A stretch of DNA of 64,000 nucleotides, from positions 1,632,501 to 1,696,500 of the forward strand of contig JAGFBZ010000849.1 in assembly GCA_018398805.1 (NCBI GenBank). The letters run 5' to 3'. The stretch is from Hirundichthys speculiger (lineage: Eukaryota; Chordata; Actinopteri; Beloniformes; Exocoetidae). Position 1 is the stretch's first letter, and the number at the start of each line of letters is the position of its first letter. Shown here piece after piece: positions 58,988 to 64,000 of the stretch. Made by a program: the position numbers and the translations under genes. Below the pieces are notes generated by a model. That model was not told where the DNA came from and did not search any database. It saw only the letters and a list, made by a program, of their open reading frames with translations.

Positions 58988-61900
58988 ATGACGACTGCAG
59001 TGCAACCCAGTGAACTGGTGTTTGAATTTGCCAGCAACGGGATGGACGAAATAGATCAGGTATCTGTCACTGAAAAATCCACATTTGAAACATCTGTCTT
59101 TTTTTTTCAACCTGACACATTTTACGTGATCTTGTTCATAAACGTAATACCTCACAAAACAGATTTGTGTAAACAACACAGCCACTTGGGTAGGATTAGC
59201 CTGTGATCTTTAACTCTGACACCAGGCTGGGAGGAAGGATGGAGCTGAGAGGAGGTCTGAGAAGGGGAGTGTGGGCTGCTGGGAACACAGAAATGGAAAG
59301 ACTGAAAAACCTGCAGAGAGGTTAGAGTGCGTGGGAGGGAACGGGTGGGGCTTGGATGTGAATGTGTTTATGGCACAAAGGTTGCTGTGTGGGTACATGA
59401 AGTGAACCTGTGCCTGTGTGTCTCGTCGTGGTCTGATCAGGTGTGCAGTTATCTCATCCCCACACCCGGGTCTAAATCCTGTGGAGCAGGCTTGTTTTTG
59501 AGTGACTATGTATGTGTTTATGCCCTTTGGTATCTGTATGTGTGTATCTAGAGTTGACAAGTTGTTACTGGAGCCCTAAATAGCACAGCTTCAGGCCTAA
59601 CCTGACAGACCAGTTATATTGCTGTTAGGAAAGGTTGGGATAATTTAACTTAAAGGTCTTGTATTGTTCCTGTGCTACGGTTTTGTTCCTTGTCATACCC
59701 ACTCAGCCTGTTAGGCAAGCAGGTAGCCCCTGTTTACCAAGTCATGGTAATGCCACCAAAGCAACAGCACCACTATAGTGACCAGTTGTTTTCTGACGCC
59801 AGTTTTAGAGATTTATTCTGCTAACAATAGACCTTTTGAGGCAGAGTGAAATCATAGCATAGCTTCGGTAATGATTAGCTCTGATATATTGACTTTTCAG
59901 TCAATAAGTAGCTCTGCTTAGTGTGTCATGTGATGACGTCACCTCAAGGATGAAGTTCTCAATCTGTCGGTTTCTGTGCGAACATGTACATTTAATCTGA
60001 AGCAGAAATTGAAAAACTCAATTTGAATTAGCCAAAATTTCATTCAGCAATAAGGGCATTTAGCTTTTAGGTAAAGATCCCACTTTTACCTCTGACAGTA
60101 TTCCAAGAAAATGGGTGGCAACGCTTTTTTGAAATATCACAATAACGATATTGAAAGTGTACTGGCCGTTGGAGTTCTTTGTGGCAGGACAGGTAAAGCA
60201 GAAGAGAGGTGGGTGTGGGGGAACAGAATACACAGACGCTCTTGCATTCTGTTCAAGGTAAAATGGGGAACTCAGAAATGCAAATCAGCTTGATTTTTAT
60301 CACTCCTGTTTCCCTACTAGAAACACAATTCATCTCAGTAAAGAGGAAGAAGTAGTTAAAATGTACAATGTTCGGTATAACTTATGTTCCATCTTGTGTA
60401 TCACCCTCCCACAAATTGTGAACTTTTAAACAAGTTTTAGTCTTCAATAGTTCTTGTGGAGTGTTTTTCAGCATGCTGTTAAAGCTGTCAAATCTTCACC
60501 CAGTTTATAAGACAATACAAGACAAGTCTGAGGTGTTCCCAGGAAAAACAAAATGCATTTAAGATCAAAACAACAGAAGAGACGCCACCTTCACACGCCT
60601 CATGCTCTGTCAGCAAACTGTGTGGGATTCAGTCTCTTTGCATGTGTCGGCAGGAGGTAGGAAGAGCTGCCGCTTCTGGAGATCAGCAGGTCAACAGTCA
60701 AAATGCCTTTATCTTCTAACACACATACACACATTTAACTCATATCCAAGGACAGAAAATGTCATTTAAGTCCACGAAAATATGGTAGCCTCAATGTCTA
60801 GCACTCTGATACTGTCTCCCAAAAATTCTGATTAATGGAAAACATTTGACGCATGTCAGAGAGACACTGATACTGTCTGTAGCCAAAGCAAAACTCAGGG
60901 TTTTTATTAGCTCTGGGAGGCCTTGTGGTTTTCCTGCTGAGATGGCACAAGCTGTGTGTTTTTGATCTTCAAAGATGTGGTAGACGTCATGTGGAGTCCT
61001 CCTGCTTTAGGCTTGTAAATACCTACATTATTTACAATGTATACAGTACATAATAAACAATACATCAAGTAATATCTGCTGGAGCTGCTTAGATGTACGA
61101 AGCATATCACACCTTGCCCAAATAATTAGCCGGTCTGTTAGTTTCCTGGTTAAAGTGTAGCTGAAATCTGTATGTAGGCTTGCACTTGAATGCCCTCACT
61201 GCCCACCTCCCCCAACTCAAGGCCTGGACACCTGGTATGCCCCCAAGGTCTAAACTAACAATGAATACTTGTGTCTAAATTGACACATAAATCTTTATTC
61301 GTGCTTGTCCTACAGAATTTTCTATCGCCTTTCTTGTTCCCTCTTAAATCAGACCATCACTGTAAGAATGTAGTTTTCTTCAACCTAGACTATTTGATTA
61401 AAACTGAATTAAGCAACATTGTATTTTGGGAGATTTAAAATGATTCTTATTCATATATTATTTGATACTTTGTGTGGGGGTTTTAAATATACATATAGTC
61501 CTGTCAACAGAGTAAAATGCTACAGAAATTCAACTTCGGTTGGGATGCTTTTTTTTTTTTTATTGCTTTTTAACTTCTTAACCTAAAAAAATTACTTTTT
61601 CAAAGATTAGTTTAACTATTATAAATAGGAGGAACATTTTGAATCTAATTTGAGTCAGTGAAGTCAGTGAGGTTTGGATATATTCTACGTTTGAATTAAA
61701 TTCTTCAGCCAAAGAGATATATTCAGGGTTTGTGCCAGCACAAGGTGACGAGGAATAGTAATATGCTGCCATCTGCTGGTCGGTTCCTTTAAAATATCCA
61801 AAATGACGTTGTCATTACAAACAAAAAGAAGGGTGCAAGGCGTTAACACTGTTAGTTAAACTGATGAGCTTTGAATCAGAGCTGCCTCTGTGTCTTAAGC

Positions 61901-63774
61901 TGTATGTTTCTTCCTACGCTTTAAATCACAGCTTTTACTTTTAGACCATATGGCTCACTTTGGCAAACAACAGAATTAGTCCCCCTGCCTTTCCCACTGT
62001 CATGGACTGGACACTCAGTCATAATTTTTGACACTTTATGTTTCTGAGGAACACTCCAAGCATGTTTGACCTCTCAGATGTTGCTCAATGGTTTGGCCCA
62101 TCCTCTGGTAATTCCCTCAGCTCCCTTGCTCCTCCCTGCATCAGGCTATGCTCAGTATGAAACAAAACGGCAAGTTTGGAATTCCCAAAGCATGATGAAG
62201 CCTGCATTACATATTTGATCCATTAACATTCATTTGGGTTTGCATTATTTCTGAGCACAAGATTAACTTCTTACGAGAAGTAGGCCAGATCAAACAGCTG
62301 GTTCCCGTCCTCTGCAGCGGGTCCCTGCAGACTTTTGGAACATAACACAGAAAGTAGCTCAGTGTTGTTTGCCTCCACATTAGCTGAAATATTTCACAAT
62401 GCAATGAACATAAGAGACCTAATTGGGTTAAAACATTAATCTGATGTCATGTGGGGTTTGTGATATTGCATTTATGATATGCAGTGGAGGAATTAATGGT
62501 GTTTTGATATCCGTATAAAAACATATGTGCAAACACCATCAGTTTCTTTTCTTTCAGTGGTATCCGTTATAGGGCAACATTTCATACCTTACATTAAATA
62601 TGTGTGTGTTCTCTTTCTGATCAGCTGGACGACCCATCAGTATTCCCAGCGGTGATCGTTGAGCAGGTGCCCACAACAGATCTGTTGCAGGTCTACTCAG
62701 GGCTCGAGTCTGATGAGGTGAATGGCATCATGGTGGACACCACGCTCCATGTGGTGGAGGAACCATCCATTTTACCAGGAGGAGTGGACCTCTCGGGTAA
62801 ATGTATTTCAATTCACAATCATTTTAAAGAGTTTGTACTCAGTTGTGTCAACTGAAACTTGATTGTATATCAAGGAAGTCAATCGAACCTGTTGAAAACT
62901 ATGCAAAGCAGAAAAAGTGTATTCTAGATATTCTCCTGCTACTCATATTTATACCAGAGACGAGTTTCAGTTGGTACAATTTAAATTAAATTATTATACT
63001 TATATAATTTAATTTTAAAAAAGAGGCTTGCGGTCATGGTAACCACTCAGCTGCATTTGACAAAGAACCAAATTTACTAGAATAGACAAAGTATTTACCT
63101 GTAAGGGCTTTATTTATTTACTGTATTAATTATTCTTTTTGTTATCTGTGCGGCAGAAACACGAGTCTCTGGTGCAGAGGACACCATGGAAACAAACGAA
63201 GCCGCAGCAGCTCTTCTTAACATGGAGTCTCCAAACAACATTTTGGATGAAAAGCGTATGAGTAAGTTTATTTAATTTGTCATTCTACTGTGCATAGATT
63301 GGTGACAAATATGCTATTTTTAGCGCAATGTATGGGACTCATGCTGGTCTGTTATGGTATTACATTTCTTTTCTGTTGTTTATGTGTAGTTCACACATAC
63401 AGTACTCTGCTGGAGCAAGATATGACTTACGCCTCACTGAGGGCTGACCAGATGGACAATGTTGCCCTTGATGTGTCCCTAGATGAGGATACTTCATCCA
63501 TGGATGACATTCCTCCTAAGTGTTCCTTAAAGCCTCTGAAAAAAAACAAAGGTAAAACTTTTTAATTTCCCCCCTTCGGCTTGTCAGACTACAGAAATAG
63601 TCTCACAAATATTTCAGTGTAGTTAGTTATTATATTGCTATACTGTGTCCTTCCACCTTATAACGCGCTACTCCTCAATTTGATCTGTAGTGCGAAAGCC
63701 ACGGGTTGTGCGTCCCTGCTCTCCTATCACCACCCCTAACCTGCCACTCAAGAAGAAGAGCAAAGAGGGCAAAG
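58988..63774 (+). CDS. elf4: ETS transcription factor ELF4-like, N-terminal part, 3' end outside the window
   Basis: Transcriptional activator of the ELF1/2/4 subfamily. Coding exons: 58988-59059, 62625-62796, 63157-63261, 63390-63551, 63691-63774, all GT/AG and in phase, giving about 198 residues. The start [20 protein letters not shown] and the block [14 protein letters not shown] (about residues 27-40) fit the ELF N-terminal domain; ELF4 has [14 protein letters not shown], whereas ELF1 has [29 protein letters not shown] (about 102-116) is the conserved ELF motif, and an acidic stretch ([13 protein letters not shown]) and a basic stretch ([11 protein letters not shown], about 189-199) follow. 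In the family the ETS domain begins just after KSKDGKG, so it lies in the next exons beyond 64000. The assignment to elf4 rather than elf1 is fairly secure from these residues. Confidence 0.88.
59060..62624 (+). other. elf4: elf4 intron 2, nothing recognised
   Basis: Intron between the first and second coding exons. No repeat, exon or RNA gene was recognised; short open frames have no recognised similarity. Confidence 0.7.
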
Positions 63775-64000
63775 GTAAGGCTCACTAACTAGTCCACTTT
63801 GCTGTAATGAGCCAATAAAAATCAAGGTCTCTCCTCCTCTTGTGTACGCTTGGTTTCCTCATGCGATCTGTGCAAACAGCAGTCCTCAACCCCTGCAGAC
63901 CGGTGAGGTTGAATCTGGGCGAGTTAATGGATGAGGGGATCTCAGAGTACTGTGTTTCACAGAGAAGCAGAAGTGATTGCAGGCTGGAGGGCAGATAGTA

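Overview
The window is vertebrate nuclear DNA, most likely from a teleost fish. It has long introns with canonical GT/AG splice sites, (TA)n microsatellites, many short non-autonomous DNA transposons (hAT and PIF/Harbinger types), and the gene order septin 6 - NKRF - UBE2A - an ETS factor of the ELF4 type. The first three are neighbours on human Xq24, from general knowledge of that locus. No bacterial operon, CRISPR array or virus was seen. The species cannot be named from the sequence alone.

Layout. 1-2240: a (TA)n microsatellite split by two adjacent hAT-like elements. 2863-9493 (+): seven internal coding exons of septin 6 (first exons lie upstream), followed by alternative terminal exons and a probable 3' UTR to about 16.28 kb that carries a hAT element with a perfect 8-bp target duplication. 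16.9-17.9 kb: an interferon-response-type motif next to a possible small two-exon secreted ORF (speculative). 18.8-23.5 kb (+): nkrf, with a CpG-containing first exon, a short first coding exon and one large coding exon; its conserved C-terminal tail is in a shifted frame. 23.6-27.6 kb (-): ube2a, complete in six coding exons, converging on nkrf. 28413-28484 (+): tRNA-Glu(TTC). 29.0-63.8 kb (+): a probable elf4 gene with candidate 5' non-coding exons, a roughly 29-kb first intron carrying nested transposons, and five coding exons, running off the right edge before the ETS domain.

The genes do not form a pathway. Septin 6 is a cytoskeletal GTP-binding filament subunit. NKRF is a nuclear RNA/DNA-binding repressor and rRNA-processing factor. 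UBE2A is the RAD6-type E2 of histone H2B ubiquitination and damage tolerance. ELF4 is an ETS transcription factor.

I found no clear undescribed biological system. The points most worth checking are the frameshifted nkrf tail, overlapping upstream ORFs at nkrf, three layers of transposon nesting at 38.8-40.8 kb, a Harbinger element with a MADF-like ORF nested in a long-TIR element at 32.3-33.4 kb, and the ISRE plus small-ORF pair at 17 kb. All exon boundaries were read by eye from splice sites, reading frame and remembered family sequences; no alignment or transcript data were used.
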